From Comamonadaceae bacterium 2FH (GTDB lineage: Bacteria > Pseudomonadota > Gammaproteobacteria > Burkholderiales > Burkholderiaceae_C), in contig SCMQ01000012.1 in the NCBI GenBank assembly GCA_005503335.1, positions 1 through 64,000 of the forward strand: a stretch of 64,000 bases of DNA, given 5' to 3'. Below the pieces are notes generated by a model, which worked only from the letters and a program-made list of their open reading frames with translations, did no database searches and was not told the origin of the DNA. Within the stretch, counting starts at the first letter, position 1. Each line of letters starts with the position of its first letter. The translations under genes and the position numbers were made by a program. Positions 45,281-57,992 of the stretch are shown here, piece by piece.

Positions 45281-47017
45281 ATGGCCTCTGTTGACACCGT
45301 CCTGAGAGAAGCTGCCGCCGCGACCTTGCCCGGCCTGGGTCGCGCCCTCGTGATGGCAGGCAAGCTCGATCAGAAGACGGCCGAGGAGCTCTACCGCAAG
45401 GCCCTGGCCAGCCGCAGCAAGTTCATCGCCGAGCTCACGGGCTCGGGCGCGGTCTCGTCGGCCGACCTGGCGCACACCATGTCGAACGCCTATGCCGCGC
45501 CCCTGCTGGACCTGGACGCGGTCGACCCGCAGCGCCTGCCCAAGGGACTGCTCGACGGCAAGATCTGCCTGGCCTACCGCGTGGTGGTGCTGCGCAAGCG
45601 CAACAACCGCCTGATCGTGGCCACGGCCGACCCTTCCGACCAGGAGGCTGCCGAAAAGATCAAGTTCGCCACCCAGCTCGGCGTGGACTGGGTGATCGCG
45701 GAATTCGACAAGCTCTCGCGCATGGTCGAGGCCAGCAGCACCTCGGCCACCGAGGCCATGGACCACATCATCGGCGAGGACTTCGAGTTCGACGAAGCCT
45801 CGATGGAGGCCCAGGCGCCCGACAGCGGCGAGACCACGAGCGCGGAAGTGGACGACGCGCCGGTCGTCAAGTTCCTGCACAAGATGCTGCTCGACGCGTT
45901 CAGCATGCGCGCCTCGGACCTGCACTTCGAGCCCTACGAGCACCATTACCGCGTGCGCTTTCGCATCGACGGCGAGCTGCGCGAGATCGCCTCGCCGCCG
46001 ATCGCGATCAAGGACAAGCTGGCCTCGCGCATCAAGGTGATCTCGCGCCTGGACATCGCCGAGAAGCGCGTGCCGCAGGACGGGCGCATGAAGCTCAAGA
46101 TCGGTCCCGACCGCGTGATCGACTTCCGCGTCAGCACCCTGCCCACGCTGTTCGGCGAGAAGATCGTGATCCGTATCCTGGACCCTAGCAGCGCCAAGCT
46201 GGGCGTCGACGCGCTGGGCTACGAGCCCGAGGAAAAGGAGCGCCTGCTCAAGGCCATCGAGCGGCCCTACGGCATGATCCTGGTCACCGGTCCCACGGGC
46301 TCGGGCAAGACCGTGTCGCTCTACACCTGCCTGAACCTGCTGAACAAGCCCGGCGTCAACATCGCCACGGCCGAGGACCCGTCGGAGATCAACCTGCCCG
46401 GCGTGAACCAGGTCAACGTCAACGAAAAGGCCGGCCTGACCTTCGCCGCGGCGCTCAAGTCCTTCCTGCGCCAGGACCCGGACATCATCATGGTGGGCGA
46501 GATCCGCGACCTGGAGACCGCCGACATCGCCATCAAGGCCGCCCAGACCGGCCACCTGGTGCTGTCCACCCTGCATACCAACGACGCGCCGACCACGCTC
46601 ACGCGCATGCGCAACATGGGCATCGCGCCGTTCAACATCGCCTCCAGCGTGATCCTGATCACCGCGCAGCGGCTGGCGCGGCGATTGTGCGTCAACTGCA
46701 AGGCCCCGGCCGACATTCCCGCCGAGACCCTGGTCGAGGCGGGATTGCGCGAGGAAGACATCGACGGCAGCTGGACGCCCTACCGGCCGGTAGGCTGCTC
46801 CATGTGCAACAACGGCTACAAGGGCCGGGTCGGCATCTACCAGGTCATGCCGATCAGCGAGCCCCTCCAGCGCATCATCCTCGCCGACGGCAGCGCGCTC
46901 GAGATCGCCGAGCAGGCCCAGCGCGAGGGCGTGCGCTCGCTGCGCCAGTCGGGCCTGCACAAGGTCAGGCTGGGGCTGACCTCGCTGGAAGAGGTCCTGG
47001 CCGTCACCAACGAATAA
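45281..47017 (+). CDS. pilB: type IV pilus assembly ATPase
   Basis: This 578-residue hexameric ATPase drives pilus extension. An N-terminal MshEN/GspE-N domain (about residues 40-150) precedes the ATPase core with Walker A GPTGSGKT (about 336-343), the Asp box and Walker B (IIMVGEIRDLETA), and His box (TGHLVLSTLHTNDA). A tetracysteine zinc motif (CVNCK...CSMCN) lies near 470-508. Followed 23 bases later by pilC and then pilD, the standard assembly operon. Confidence 0.96.
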   Translation: MASVDTVLREAAAATLPGLGRALVMAGKLDQKTAEELYRKALASRSKFIAELTGSGAVSSADLAHTMSNAYAAPLLDLDAVDPQRLPKGLLDGKICLAYRVVVLRKRNNRLIVATADPSDQEAAEKIKFATQLGVDWVIAEFDKLSRMVEASSTSATEAMDHIIGEDFEFDEASMEAQAPDSGETTSAEVDDAPVVKFLHKMLLDAFSMRASDLHFEPYEHHYRVRFRIDGELREIASPPIAIKDKLASRIKVISRLDIAEKRVPQDGRMKLKIGPDRVIDFRVSTLPTLFGEKIVIRILDPSSAKLGVDALGYEPEEKERLLKAIERPYGMILVTGPTGSGKTVSLYTCLNLLNKPGVNIATAEDPSEINLPGVNQVNVNEKAGLTFAAALKSFLRQDPDIIMVGEIRDLETADIAIKAAQTGHLVLSTLHTNDAPTTLTRMRNMGIAPFNIASSVILITAQRLARRLCVNCKAPADIPAETLVEAGLREEDIDGSWTPYRPVGCSMCNNGYKGRVGIYQVMPISEPLQRIILADGSALEIAEQAQREGVRSLRQSGLHKVRLGLTSLEEVLAVTNE

Positions 47018-47040
47018 GACAGAACGGGGAGAAGGAAACG

Positions 47041-48255
47041 ATGGCCACCGCAGCGACCGCCGCCAAGGAATTCGTCTTCGAATGGGAGGGCAAGGACCGC
47101 CAGGGCAAGCAGGTCCGGGGCGAGACCCGGGCCGCCGGCGTCAACCAGGTCCAGGCCGCGCTCAGGCGCCAGGGCGTGCTGCCCACGCGCATCAAGAAGC
47201 GGCGCATGGGCGCCGGCAAGAAGATCAAGCCCAAGGACCTGGCGATCTTCACGCGCCAGCTCGCGACCATGATGAAGGCCGGCGTGCCGCTGCTGCAGTC
47301 CTTCGACATCGTGGGCCGCGGCAACGCCAACCCTAGGGTCACCAAGCTGCTCAACGACATCCGCACCGACGTGGAGACCGGCACCTCGCTGAACAACGCC
47401 TTCCGCAAGTTCCCGATGTACTTCGACAGCCTGTACTGCAACCTGATCGAGGCCGGCGAGGCCGCGGGCATTCTGGAGCAGCTGCTGGACCGGCTCGCGA
47501 CCTACATGGAGAAGACCGAGGCGATCAAGTCCAAGATCAAGTCGGCCCTGATGTACCCGATCGCGGTCATCGTGGTGGCCTTCGTCGTGGTGACCGTGAT
47601 CATGATCTTCGTGATCCCCTCGTTCAAGGAGGTGTTCAGCTCCTTCGGTGCCGACCTGCCCGCCCCCACGCTGTTCGTGATCGGCATGAGCGAGTTCTTC
47701 GTCGCCTACTGGTGGCTGATCTTCGGCAGCCTGGGCGGCGGCCTGTACTTCTTCTTCCAGGCCTGGAAGCGCAACGAGAAGGTGCAGCGCTTCATGGACC
47801 GCCTGCTGCTCAAGCTGCCGGTGTTCGGCACCCTGATCGAGAAATCGGTGATCGCGCGCTGGACCCGCACCCTGTCGACCATGTTCGCCGCCGGCGTGCC
47901 GCTGGTGGAGGCGCTGGACTCCGTGGGCGGCGCGGCGGGCAATACGGTCTACGCCATCGCAACGGAAAGGATCCAGCAGGAGGTCTCCACCGGCACCAGC
48001 CTGACCGCGGCCATGACCAACGCCCGCATCTTCCCGTCCATGGTGCTGCAGATGTGCGCGATCGGCGAGGAATCCGGCTCCATAGACCACATGCTGGGCA
48101 AGGCGGCGGACTTCTACGAGGCCGAGGTGGACGACATGGTGGCCGGCCTGTCCAGCCTGATGGAGCCCATCATCATCGTGATCCTGGGCGTGGTGATCGG
48201 CGGCATCGTGGTCTCCATGTACCTGCCCATCTTCAAGCTCGGCCAGGTGGTCTGA
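47041..48255 (+). CDS. pilC: type IV pilus inner-membrane platform protein
   Basis: A 404-residue inner-membrane protein with two GspF/T2SSF domains (about residues 68-190 and 271-393) and three transmembrane segments, forming the platform on which PilB acts. ATG 47041 has GGAG/AAGGA upstream. Its stop overlaps the pilD start (TGATG). Confidence 0.95.
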   Translation: MATAATAAKEFVFEWEGKDRQGKQVRGETRAAGVNQVQAALRRQGVLPTRIKKRRMGAGKKIKPKDLAIFTRQLATMMKAGVPLLQSFDIVGRGNANPRVTKLLNDIRTDVETGTSLNNAFRKFPMYFDSLYCNLIEAGEAAGILEQLLDRLATYMEKTEAIKSKIKSALMYPIAVIVVAFVVVTVIMIFVIPSFKEVFSSFGADLPAPTLFVIGMSEFFVAYWWLIFGSLGGGLYFFFQAWKRNEKVQRFMDRLLLKLPVFGTLIEKSVIARWTRTLSTMFAAGVPLVEALDSVGGAAGNTVYAIATERIQQEVSTGTSLTAAMTNARIFPSMVLQMCAIGEESGSIDHMLGKAADFYEAEVDDMVAGLSSLMEPIIIVILGVVIGGIVVSMYLPIFKLGQVV

Positions 48256-49097
48256 TGCCGGAAATCCAAGTCGTGGAGGCCGCCTTCGGCGGCTTGCTGG
48301 GCCTGCTGATCGGCAGCTTCCTCAACGTGGTCATACACCGCCTGCCGCAGATGCTGGAGCGGCAGTGGGCGGCCGAATGCGCCCAGCTGTCGGGCCAGGC
48401 CCAGGCGCCGGGTGAACCGCTGAGCCTGCTGCGGCCGCGCTCGCGCTGCCCGCACTGCGGCCACGCGATCCGCTGGTACGAGAACATCCCGGTGCTGAGC
48501 TACCTGGCGCTGCGCGGCCGATGCGCCGCCTGCCACGCCACCATCGGCTTGCGCTACCCGCTGGTCGAGCTGGCCACCGGCGCGCTGTTCGCCTGGTGCG
48601 CCTGGCGCTGGGGCGCCACGCCGGCCGCGCTGGCCTGGAGCGCCTTCGCCGCGACACTGCTGGCGCTGACCCTGATCGACTGGGACACCACCTTGCTGCC
48701 GGACGACATGACGCTGCCGCTGCTGTGGGGCGGCCTGATCGCCGCGGCCCTGAACCTGAACGGCGTGCCGCTGAGCACCGCCCTGTGGGGAGCCGTCGCC
48801 GGCTATGTCTCGCTGTGGGCGGTCTACTGGGCGTTCAAGCTCGCCACCGGCAAGGAGGGCATGGGCTACGGCGACTTCAAGCTGTTCGCCGCCCTGGGCG
48901 CCTGGTTCGGCTGGCAGGCCCTGGTGCCCATGATCCTGATGGCCTCGGTGATCGGCGCAGGGGTCGGCATAGGCATGAAGTTCGCGAACACGCTGCGCGA
49001 GGGCGGCTACGTGCCGTTCGGCCCCTTCCTGGCCGCGGCCGGTTTGACGGCCATGCTGTTCGGGCCCGAGGCCATCCTGCGCGCGGTCGGACTCTAG
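48255..49097 (+). CDS. pilD: type IV prepilin peptidase / N-methyltransferase
   Basis: This 280-residue polytopic enzyme cleaves and N-methylates prepilins. The cytoplasmic zinc region has CPHC and CAAC pairs. The catalytic aspartates are in LTLIDWDTTLLPDD and GMGYGDFKLFA (GxGD). Eight hydrophobic helices. Translationally coupled to pilC; coaE follows 8 bases later. Confidence 0.95.
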   Translation: MPEIQVVEAAFGGLLGLLIGSFLNVVIHRLPQMLERQWAAECAQLSGQAQAPGEPLSLLRPRSRCPHCGHAIRWYENIPVLSYLALRGRCAACHATIGLRYPLVELATGALFAWCAWRWGATPAALAWSAFAATLLALTLIDWDTTLLPDDMTLPLLWGGLIAAALNLNGVPLSTALWGAVAGYVSLWAVYWAFKLATGKEGMGYGDFKLFAALGAWFGWQALVPMILMASVIGAGVGIGMKFANTLREGGYVPFGPFLAAAGLTAMLFGPEAILRAVGL

Positions 49098-49105
49098 GGC
49101 CGGCC

Positions 49106-49717
49106 ATGGCTACGGTGACCCTGCTCGGCCTGACCGGCGGCATAGGCAGCGGCAAGAGCACGGTCGCCGCCATGCTGGCCGAGCATGGCGCGGCCGTGGT
49201 CGACGCCGACGCCATCGCGCGCGGCGTCACGGCGCCGGGCGGCGCCGCCATCCCGGCGATCGCACAGGCCTTCGGCGCCGAACTGATCACGCCGCAGGGC
49301 GCGCTGGACCGCGACCGCATGCGCGCCCTGGTGTTCGCCGACCCGAACGCCAGGCGGCGGCTGGAAGCCATCGTGCATCCGCTGGTCGGCCAGGAGACCG
49401 AGCGCCAGGCCCAGGCCGCCCTGGCCCAGGGCCGGCGCACCGTGGTGTACGACGTGCCGCTGCTGGTCGAGTCGGGCCGGCGCTGGCGCCAGAAGGTGCA
49501 GCGCGTGCTGGTGGTCGACTGCCCGGTCGTCACCCAGGTCGAACGCGTCATGGCGCGCAGCGGACTGGCCCAGGCCGAGGTGGAGCGCATCGTCGCCAGC
49601 CAGGCCAGCCGCGCCCAGCGCCTGGCGGCCGCCGACATCGTGATCCACAACCAGGGCCTGACGCTGCCGGCCCTGCGCGAGGAAGTGAGGCAGTTGGCGC
49701 AAGGCTTCGGGCTATGA
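49106..49717 (+). CDS. coaE: dephospho-CoA kinase
   Basis: A 203-residue kinase catalysing the last step of coenzyme A synthesis. P-loop GLTGGIGSGKSTVA (about residues 8-21), VVDADAIAR, and the lid region with RSGLAQAEVERIVASQ are typical. Position after pilD is conserved in many proteobacteria. Confidence 0.95.
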   Translation: MATVTLLGLTGGIGSGKSTVAAMLAEHGAAVVDADAIARGVTAPGGAAIPAIAQAFGAELITPQGALDRDRMRALVFADPNARRRLEAIVHPLVGQETERQAQAALAQGRRTVVYDVPLLVESGRRWRQKVQRVLVVDCPVVTQVERVMARSGLAQAEVERIVASQASRAQRLAAADIVIHNQGLTLPALREEVRQLAQGFGL

Positions 49718-49739
49718 TGCGGGCACAGGAAAAAGCAGC

Positions 49740-50495
49740 GTGATACTGTACGAATATCCCTTCAACGAACGCATCCGTACCTACCTGCGACTGGAGCACC
49801 TGTTCCGACGCCTGGGCCAGCTGGTGCCCCGCGAAACCCCGCTGGATCACCACTACGCACTGACCACACTGTTCGAGGTCATGGACGTCGCCGCGCGCGC
49901 CGACCTCAAGTCGGACGTGCTCAAGGACCTGGAAAAGCAGAAACAGGCGCTCAACGGATATCGCGGCAACCCCGCGATCTCCGAGGCTGCGCTCGACGAG
50001 GTCGTGGCCCGGCTCGACGCTTGCTTCTCGGCCCTCAACCAGCAGCCCGGCAAGGCCGGCCACGCGCTGACCGAGAACGAATGGCTGATGAGCATACGCA
50101 GCCGCGCCGTGATCCCCGGCGGCACCTGCGAGTTCGACCTGCCGGCCTACTACGCCTGGCAGCACAAGGACGCCGACACGCGCCGGCACGACCTGCAGCA
50201 ATGGGCCACCACGCTGGCGCCGCTGGCCGAATCCATCCACCTGCTGCTGCGGATGCTGCGCGACTCGGGCGCGCCGCAGAAGGTGATGGCCGTGGGCGGG
50301 CAGTTCCAGCAGAACCTGCCTCAGGGCCGCAGCTTCCAGCTGCTGCGCCTGCGCATCGACCCGGCGCTGGACCTGATCCCCGAGATCAGCGGCAACCGCC
50401 TCATCGTGTCGGTGCGGCTGATGCGCCAGGAGGCCGACGGCCGGCTGCAGGCCGGCGGCGACGACGCTCCGCTGGAGATGACATTGTGCGCGTGA
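49740..50495 (+). CDS. zapD: cell division protein ZapD
   Basis: A 251-residue FtsZ-binding protein that bundles FtsZ filaments at the division ring. The start [20 protein letters not shown] is diagnostic. It uses a GTG start at 49740, preceded by AGGAAA. Conserved order coaE-zapD-yacG. Confidence 0.93.
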   Translation: MILYEYPFNERIRTYLRLEHLFRRLGQLVPRETPLDHHYALTTLFEVMDVAARADLKSDVLKDLEKQKQALNGYRGNPAISEAALDEVVARLDACFSALNQQPGKAGHALTENEWLMSIRSRAVIPGGTCEFDLPAYYAWQHKDADTRRHDLQQWATTLAPLAESIHLLLRMLRDSGAPQKVMAVGGQFQQNLPQGRSFQLLRLRIDPALDLIPEISGNRLIVSVRLMRQEADGRLQAGGDDAPLEMTLCA

Positions 50496-50713
50496 AGCCC
50501 TCCGCCCCGGCCAGCACCGACTCCAAGGCCCGGCAGGTGCGCTGCCCCGCCTGCGGCGGCCCCAGCCTGTTCGCGCCGGAAAACCGCTTCCGCCCCTTCT
50601 GCTGCGAGCGCTGCAAGAACATGGACCTGGGCGCCTGGGCCAGCGAGAGCTTCCGCATGCCCGCCGAAGCGCCGCCCGAGGACCAGGCCTTCGGCGACCC
50701 CAGGCTGCAGTAG
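50486..50713 (+). CDS. yacG: DNA gyrase inhibitor YacG (zinc-binding)
   Basis: A 75-residue zinc protein with CPAC...CCERC ligands (about residues 19-43) and the conserved [19 protein letters not shown]. YacG binds GyrB and inhibits gyrase. It has no ATG: GTG at 50486 is best placed for the GGAG at 50474, and GTG at 50492 (GTGA overlap with zapD) is the alternative. Either way it overlaps the end of zapD. Confidence 0.88.
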   Translation: MRVKPSAPASTDSKARQVRCPACGGPSLFAPENRFRPFCCERCKNMDLGAWASESFRMPAEAPPEDQAFGDPRLQ

Positions 50714-50717
50714 GCGC

Positions 50718-51275
50718 TCAGGCCGGGGCGTGCGTGGCGCCCTCGAAGCCCTGCTCGGCGGCGAACCACTGCAGCACCGGCACCGTGCCCGGCAGCACCG
50801 GCCTCACCTGCACCGGCAGGCGCTGCCAGGCGAAGGACTGGCCTTCGCGCATGTGCAGCTCGCCCGCCCAGTCGTAGACCTTGCAGAAGTTCAGCCGCAC
50901 CAGGGCATGCGGGTAGTCGACCCGTTCCACCTTCCAGGGATGGGCGGCGCCGATGGCGACGCCGATTTCCTCCTGGAGCTCGCGCCGCAGCGCCTGCTCC
51001 ACGGTCTCGCCGGGCTCGACCTTGCCGCCGGGGAATTCCCAGTAGCCCTCGTAGACCTTGCCGGGCGGGCGCGAGGTCAGCAGGAAGGAACCATCGGCCC
51101 GCAGCAGCACGCCCACGGCCACCTCGACCTCCTTGCGATCCGGCCCACCCTCGCGCGGACGGTGGCCGTCGGCGACGAGTACGGCCCCCACGCTTGCCAC
51201 TTCGTGTGCTGCGCTGCCCCCCGAGGGGGCCTTCGCGCCTTGGGGCGGCCCGGCGGCGCTCAAGCTTTCCGTCAT
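50718..51275 (-). CDS. NUDIX hydrolase, MutT-like
   Basis: A 185-residue protein whose C-terminal 140 residues form a MutT-type NUDIX domain (GGKVEPGETVEQALRREL then QEEIGV). It is likely an 8-oxo-dGTP or related nucleotide diphosphatase. The ATG at 51275 overlaps the DUF815 stop (ATGA). The first 30-odd residues (Ala/Gly/Pro/Ser-rich) are encoded by a dispersed repeat and have no counterpart in MutT proteins. The native start could therefore be one of the GTG codons further in, near residue 32 or 49. Confidence 0.82.
   Translation of the reverse strand: MTESLSAAGPPQGAKAPSGGSAAHEVASVGAVLVADGHRPREGGPDRKEVEVAVGVLLRADGSFLLTSRPPGKVYEGYWEFPGGKVEPGETVEQALRRELQEEIGVAIGAAHPWKVERVDYPHALVRLNFCKVYDWAGELHMREGQSFAWQRLPVQVRPVLPGTVPVLQWFAAEQGFEGATHAPA
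51184..51255. repeat. dispersed repeat module B, copy at the 5' end of the NUDIX gene
   Basis: It shares CACTTCGTGT, GCTGCCCCCCGAGGGGGC and CTTGGGGCGGC with 17718-17785. The core is a six-base hairpin with a CGA loop. Here it is translated as the N-terminal extension of the NUDIX protein. Confidence 0.72.
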
Positions 51276-52144
51276 GCGGAACGGCGGCCCGCGTAATCGC
51301 GCGCAAACTGGTAAGCGACGCGGCCGCTGCGCGAGCCGCGCTCCAGCGCCCAGACCAGGGCCTCGGGACGAGCCGCATCGATGGCCTGCGGCCCGACGCC
51401 GAACGAGGACAGCCATTGCGCGGTGATCGCCAGGTACTCGTCCTGACTGAACGGGTAGAAGCTGACCCACAGGCCGAAGCGCTCGGACAGCGAGATCTTC
51501 TCCTCCACCACCTCGCCCGGATGGACCTCGCCGTCCTCGCTGTGGGTGTAGGTGAGGTTCTCCTTCATGTACTCGGGCAACAGGTGGCGGCGGTTGCTGG
51601 TCGCGTAGATCAGCACGTTCGGCGTGGCCGCAGCCACCGAGCCGTCCAGGATGGACTTGAGCGCCTTGTAGCCGGGTTCGCCGTCCTCGAAGCTCAGGTC
51701 GTCGCAGAACACGACGAACTTCTCGGGGCGCTCGGACACCACGTCGACGATGTCCGGCAGGTCCGTCAGGTCGGCCTTGTCCACCTCGATCAGGCGCAGG
51801 CCGCGCGCCGCGTAGGCGTTCAGGCAGGCCTTGATCAGCGAGGACTTGCCGGTGCCGCGCGCGCCGGTCAGCAGCACGTTGTTGGCCGGACGGCCTTGGA
51901 CGAACTGCTCGGTGTTGCGCCGGATCTTGTCCTTCTGGCCGTCGATCTCCTTGAGGTCGTCGAGCGCGATGCCGGCCACGTGGCGCACCGGCTCGAGCAC
52001 GCCGTGGCCGGAGGCGCGCTTGCGGTAGCGCCAGGCGATGGCGGCCGACCAGTCCGGCTCGGTCAGCGGCTGCGGCAGCACGGATTCGATGCGCGCCATC
52101 AGGTGTTCGGCACGCTGTATCAGTCTCTCGAGCGGATCGATCAT
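51272..52144 (-). CDS. DUF815 family ATPase
   Basis: A 290-residue P-loop ATPase of the DUF815 family. Walker [14 protein letters not shown] lies at about residues 91-103, Walker [10 protein letters not shown], and sensor [14 protein letters not shown] follows. The N-terminal helix region is of the [14 protein letters not shown] type. Function unknown. It is coupled by four-base overlaps to argJ upstream and the NUDIX gene downstream. Expression is tied to arginine biosynthesis by position only. Confidence 0.85.
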   Translation of the reverse strand: MIDPLERLIQRAEHLMARIESVLPQPLTEPDWSAAIAWRYRKRASGHGVLEPVRHVAGIALDDLKEIDGQKDKIRRNTEQFVQGRPANNVLLTGARGTGKSSLIKACLNAYAARGLRLIEVDKADLTDLPDIVDVVSERPEKFVVFCDDLSFEDGEPGYKALKSILDGSVAAATPNVLIYATSNRRHLLPEYMKENLTYTHSEDGEVHPGEVVEEKISLSERFGLWVSFYPFSQDEYLAITAQWLSSFGVGPQAIDAARPEALVWALERGSRSGRVAYQFARDYAGRRSA

Positions 52145-53370
52145 GAGCGGTAGTCGGCGTTGATCGACACGTAGTCGTGGCTGAGGTCGCAGGTCCAGAC
52201 CTGGTCGCTGGCAGCGCCACGGCCCAGGACCACGCGCACCGTGATCTCGCTTTGCTTCATCACGCGCTGGCCGTCCTCCTCGCGGTAGGCCGGATGGCGC
52301 CCCCCCTGCACCGCGACATGGACCTCGTCGAGGTAGAGGTCGATGCCGGTCTGGTCCAGGTCATCGATGCCGGCATAGCCCACGGCGGCCAGGATGCGGC
52401 CCAGGTTGGGGTCGCTGGCGAAGAAGGCCGTCTTGACCAGCGGCGAATGCGCGATCGCGTAGGCCACCTTGCGGCACTCCTCGCCGTCGCGCCCGCCCTC
52501 GACCCGGATGGTGATGAACTTGGTCGCGCCCTCGCCGTCGCGCACGATGGCCTGGGCCAGCCGGCGCGCCACGTCCAGCAGCGCCGCCTTGAGCGCCTGG
52601 CCCTCGGCGCTGGCCAGCGACTGGATCGGTGCGTGGGCCGCCTGCTGCGTGGCCACCAGCACGAAGGAGTCGTTGGTCGAGGTGTCGCCGTCGATGGTGA
52701 CACGGTTGAACGAGCCCTCGGCCAGCTCGGTCACGAGCTGCTGCATCAGGGCCGGCGCCACGCAGGCGTCGGTGGCCAGGAAGCCCAGCATGGTCGCCAT
52801 GTTGGGGCGGATCATGCCTGCGCCTTTGCTGATGCCGGTGATGGTCACCGGCGCGCCGGCGATGGTCACGCGCGCGCTGAAGGCCTTGGGCACGGTGTCG
52901 GTGGTCATGATGCCCTCGGCCGCGCGCGCCCAGTGGTCGGCTCGCGCGTCGGCCAGCGCCGCTGGCAGGCCCGCCGCTATGCGCTCGACCGGCAGCGGCT
53001 CCATGATCACGCCAGTGGAGAACGGCAGCACCTGCTCGGGGGCCAGCTGCAGCTGGCTGGCCAGCACGGCGCAGGTCTGGCGCGCGCGCGCCAGGCCTTC
53101 GGCGCCGGTGCCGGCGTTGGCATTGCCGGTGTTGATCACCATGGCGCGTATGCCGGCGCCCACGGCCAGGTGCTCGCGGCAGATCTGCACCGGCGCGGCG
53201 CAGAAGCGGTTGCGCGTGAACACGCCGGCCACGCTCGCGCCTTCGTCGAGCAGCAGCACGGTCAGGTCCTTTCGGCCGACCTTGCGTATGCCGGCCTCGG
53301 TCACGCCCAGGCGCAGGCCGGGCACGGGAAAGAGCTGGAAGGGATCGGGGGCGGAAAGGTTGACGGGCAT
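52141..53370 (-). CDS. argJ: glutamate N-acetyltransferase / ornithine acetyltransferase
   Basis: This 409-residue bifunctional enzyme recycles the acetyl group in arginine synthesis. The self-cleavage site and nucleophilic Thr are in [16 protein letters not shown] (about residue 190), dividing alpha and beta chains. [13 protein letters not shown] and the C-terminal VSINADYRS are conserved. Its end overlaps the DUF815 ATG by four bases. Confidence 0.96.
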   Translation of the reverse strand: MPVNLSAPDPFQLFPVPGLRLGVTEAGIRKVGRKDLTVLLLDEGASVAGVFTRNRFCAAPVQICREHLAVGAGIRAMVINTGNANAGTGAEGLARARQTCAVLASQLQLAPEQVLPFSTGVIMEPLPVERIAAGLPAALADARADHWARAAEGIMTTDTVPKAFSARVTIAGAPVTITGISKGAGMIRPNMATMLGFLATDACVAPALMQQLVTELAEGSFNRVTIDGDTSTNDSFVLVATQQAAHAPIQSLASAEGQALKAALLDVARRLAQAIVRDGEGATKFITIRVEGGRDGEECRKVAYAIAHSPLVKTAFFASDPNLGRILAAVGYAGIDDLDQTGIDLYLDEVHVAVQGGRHPAYREEDGQRVMKQSEITVRVVLGRGAASDQVWTCDLSHDYVSINADYRS

Positions 53371-53379
53371 GGCGGTCTC

Positions 53380-56160
<2,781 letters not shown>

Positions 56161-56380
56161 GCATGCAGGACCGCCCGGCCTGCCGTGTCAGCCTGCCGGG
56201 CGACCGAAATCCCTAAAGTGTTGTGGATCCAGGTGGGAGCGTCGGCGCGGGCTGCGCCGCCTGCAGCGACGGCGGCCCGCGTCGGTGCCGGGCGCCATTT
56301 TACCCACGGGCCGGGCGGCCGCGTGCCGCCCCTATCCACGATAATCGTCGGCCGCAACGCCCTGCCCTCGCGCCCGCCCC

Positions 56381-56692
56381 ATGAACCGACGCCACCACGC
56401 CATCACGCTGCAGCAAGCCGCCGCCGATTCACCCACGCTGGCGCGGCTGGCCGGGCTGGCGCGCGAATCCGGCGAACGGCTCAAGGCCGTGCAGTCCCTG
56501 ATCCCGGTGATGCTGCGCCCCACGGTCAGGCCCGGGCCCATAGACGGTGACAGCTGGTGCCTGCTGGTCGGCAGCAACGCGGCTGCGGCCAAGCTCAGGC
56601 AGGTGCTCCCGGCCTTGATGGCCAGCCTGCGCAGCAAGGGCTACCAGGTGAACAGCATCCGACTCAAGGTCCAGGTGGAAACCAGGCCCTGA
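56381..56692 (+). CDS. DciA-like (DUF721) protein
   Basis: A 103-residue basic protein of the DUF721 family: an N-terminal helix (ARLAGLARESGERLKAVQSL) and a C-terminal KH-like fold with the WCLLVGSNAAAAKLRQ pattern. DciA proteins help load the replicative helicase in bacteria lacking DnaC. The assignment rests on pattern and on its place divergent from secA, as in other Burkholderiales. Confidence 0.68.
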   Translation: MNRRHHAITLQQAAADSPTLARLAGLARESGERLKAVQSLIPVMLRPTVRPGPIDGDSWCLLVGSNAAAAKLRQVLPALMASLRSKGYQVNSIRLKVQVETRP

Positions 56693-56706
56693 GCGAAGGG
56701 AAGGGA

Positions 56707-56782
56707 TGGTGCCGCTTGTCGGATTCGAACTGACGACCTACCGCTTACAAGGCGGTTGCTCTACCAACTGAGCTAAAGCGGC
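56707..56782 (-). tRNA. tRNA-Thr (anticodon TGT)
   Basis: A 76-base cloverleaf on the minus strand: acceptor GCCGCTT/AAGCGGC, anticodon arm ACCGC-CTTGTAA-GCGGT with anticodon TGT reading ACA, T-loop TTCGAAT, discriminator A and encoded CCA. Confidence 0.97.
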
Positions 56783-56829
56783 GGAATGCGCTTGCGATTC
56801 TAACGGCTGGCCCAGGTGGGCCGCGGTGT

Positions 56830-57351
56830 TCACTTCACACGCTTGAGCGCGGGGCGAGGCCCGGCCGGTGGCTTGGGTGGCTCGGGCTCCGGCGTACCCG
56901 CCTCACCCTCCGCAACCTCGCCGCCCGGCACCAGCTGCATCGAGCGGCCAGCCGCGGACGCCTCGGGCGCGGCACCCGACGCCGCCGCGGGTGGCGGGGG
57001 CTCGGCCGGCTCCGCGGCCGCAGCGGGCACCGGCACCGGGAAGGCCATGCCCTGGCCGTTTTCCCGCGCGTAGATCGCAATCACGCGCTCCACCGGCACG
57101 CTGATCTCGCGCGCCACGCCCGCGAAGCGGGCCTTGAACTCGATGAAGTCGTTGCCCAGCTTGAGCGAGCTCGTGGCGTCGAAGCTGATGTTCAGCACGA
57201 TCTCGCCGTCCTTCACGTACTCGCGCGGCACCTGCACCGTGTCGTCGACCAGCACCGCCACATAGGGCGTGAAGCCGTTGTCGGTGCACCACTCGTACAG
57301 GGCGCGGATCAGGTAGGGCCGGGTGGAGCTGGCGTCCAGGGCGTTCATCAT
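56830..57351 (-). CDS. sspB: ClpXP protease specificity-enhancing factor SspB
   Basis: A 173-residue adaptor that delivers ssrA-tagged peptides to ClpXP. The folded domain (residues 1-105) includes TRPYLIRALYEWCTDNGFTP and VPREYVKDGEIVLNIS. A long Ala/Pro/Glu-rich linker then leads to a short C-terminal ClpX-binding tail (RPALKRVK). It is 16 bases after sspA in the standard pair. Confidence 0.94.
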   Translation of the reverse strand: MMNALDASSTRPYLIRALYEWCTDNGFTPYVAVLVDDTVQVPREYVKDGEIVLNISFDATSSLKLGNDFIEFKARFAGVAREISVPVERVIAIYARENGQGMAFPVPVPAAAAEPAEPPPPAAASGAAPEASAAGRSMQLVPGGEVAEGEAGTPEPEPPKPPAGPRPALKRVK

Positions 57352-57367
57352 GGCGCGGCCTGGGCGC

Positions 57368-57979
57368 TTACTTGCGCATCACTTTCTCGGACGGCGTCAG
57401 CGCCTCGATGTAGGCCGGGCGCGAGAAGATGCGCTCGGCGTACTTGAGCAAAGGCGCGGCGTTCTTGCTGAGCTCGATGCCGTAGTAGTCCAGGCGCCAC
57501 AGCAGCGGCGCGATGGCCACGTCGAGCATGGAGAAGTTCTCGCCCAGCATGTACTTGTTCTTGAGAAACACCGGGGCGAGCTGGGTCAGGCGGTCGCGGA
57601 TATGGGCGCGCGCCTTCTCCAGCAGCTTGTCGTTGCCCTTGGCGGCGCGGTTTTCCAGCGTCGAGACATGGACGAACAACTCCTTCTCGAAGTTGAGCAG
57701 GAACAGGCGCACGCGGGCTCGGTCCACCGGGTCGCCCGGCATCAGCTGCGGGTGCGGGAAGCGCTCGTCGATGTACTCGTTGATGATGTTGGACTCGTAC
57801 AGGATGAGGTCACGCTCGACCAGGATGGGCACCTGGCCGTAGGGGTTCATCACGTTGATGTCCTCGGGCTTGTTGTAGAGGTCCACGTCGCGGATCTCGA
57901 AGTCCATGCCCTTCTCGAACAGCACGAAACGGCAACGGTGGGAAAACGGACAGGTGGTTCCTGAATACAGCACCATCAT
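57368..57979 (-). CDS. sspA: stringent starvation protein A (GST-fold)
   Basis: A 203-residue glutathione-transferase-fold protein. SspA binds RNA polymerase and alters transcription in stationary phase and acid stress. YSGTTCPFSHRCRFVLFEKGMDF is the N-terminal thioredoxin-like part; PYGQVPILVERD and the helical C-terminal domain follow. Start 57979 has GAGGAG upstream. It lies downstream of the bc1 genes, past a hairpin. Confidence 0.92.
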   Translation of the reverse strand: MMVLYSGTTCPFSHRCRFVLFEKGMDFEIRDVDLYNKPEDINVMNPYGQVPILVERDLILYESNIINEYIDERFPHPQLMPGDPVDRARVRLFLLNFEKELFVHVSTLENRAAKGNDKLLEKARAHIRDRLTQLAPVFLKNKYMLGENFSMLDVAIAPLLWRLDYYGIELSKNAAPLLKYAERIFSRPAYIEALTPSEKVMRK

Positions 57980-57992
57980 GGCGGGGACTCCT

